NCBI GenBank assembly: GCA_021730825.1
Contig: JAKFYO010000114.1
Coordinates: 1-5,791 of the forward strand
Length of the DNA stretch: 5,791 nucleotides
Source: Hyphomicrobiales bacterium
GTDB lineage: Bacteria; Pseudomonadota; Alphaproteobacteria; Rhizobiales; Xanthobacteraceae
Direction: 5' to 3'
In this document: positions 5,706-5,791 of the stretch, piece after piece
Position numbering within the stretch: position 1 is the first letter of the stretch
Layout of the letters: the number at the start of each line of letters is the position of its first letter
Notes under the pieces: generated by a model
What the model was told of the DNA's origin: nothing
The model's input: only the letters and a program-made list of their open reading frames with translations
Databases searched by the model: none
Position numbers and translations under genes: made by a program

Positions 5706-5791
5706 TCAGAATTTGGGGTCGATCACTTCCACCTTCGGTGCACGGGCTTCGATCACCTCGGCGGCGTCGAAGGCCTTCGCCTCCTCGAAGC
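5706..5791 (-). CDS. C-terminal end of an unrecognised protein (5' end outside window)
   Basis: A minus-strand frame enters from the right edge and ends at TGA 5706-5708, giving 27 residues that finish in ARAPKVEVIDPKF. The stretch before it (FEEAKAFDAAEVIEA) is acidic and alanine-rich and looks like a helical tail. Codon use fits the neighbours and no competing frame is better. Too little is present to name a family. It is on the same strand as, and just upstream of, the secreted-protein gene, so the two may be co-transcribed. Confidence 0.65.
   Translation of the reverse strand, partial: FEEAKAFDAAEVIEARAPKVEVIDPKF

Overview
The window (about 5.8 kb, GC-rich, strong G/C preference at third codon positions) looks like ordinary chromosomal DNA of an alphaproteobacterium, most likely Hyphomicrobiales near Bradyrhizobiaceae/Xanthobacteraceae. 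This placement is an inference from codon use, the kinds of gene present and an exact TTAA-N7-TTAA CtrA-type box. I see no insertion sequence, phage gene, CRISPR array, tRNA or rRNA. Coding density is high and no gene-free stretch exceeds about 220 bases.

Layout, left to right. Positions 1-696 (minus) hold the N-terminal 232 residues of a WaaG-like family 4 glycosyltransferase that runs off the left edge. It is divergent, across 93 bp, from a complete WaaE/KdtX-like family 2 glycosyltransferase (790-1545, plus). Together they suggest a lipopolysaccharide-core locus. Next on plus is a two-pass membrane c-di-GMP phosphodiesterase (1604-3232) with a CSS-type periplasmic redox domain and an intact EAL domain. 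A perfect CtrA-like box sits just upstream, and a GTG at 1637 with a Shine-Dalgarno is a credible alternative start. A 189-bp spacer with small hairpins leads to a seven-helix ceramidase-family (CREST superfamily) hydrolase homologue (3422-4084), closed by a clear intrinsic terminator. A DUF6498-type polytopic membrane protein follows (4300-5061).

The right end is read from the minus strand. In transcription order it holds the C-terminal 27 codons of an unrecognised gene (5791-5706), a small secreted two-cysteine protein (5649-5299) and a 27-residue single-helix membrane protein (5231-5148) with a strong Shine-Dalgarno. A perfect 13-bp hairpin (5071-5103) separates this convergent cluster from the DUF6498 gene and probably terminates both.

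Nearly everything here concerns the cell envelope: LPS-core sugar transfer, a periplasm-sensing c-di-GMP enzyme, a membrane lipid-amidase homologue, membrane proteins of unknown role and a secreted protein. I see no evidence of one co-transcribed system. The points most worth following up are the CtrA box on the CSS-EAL gene, the complete metal-site residues of the ceramidase homologue and the 27-residue protein.
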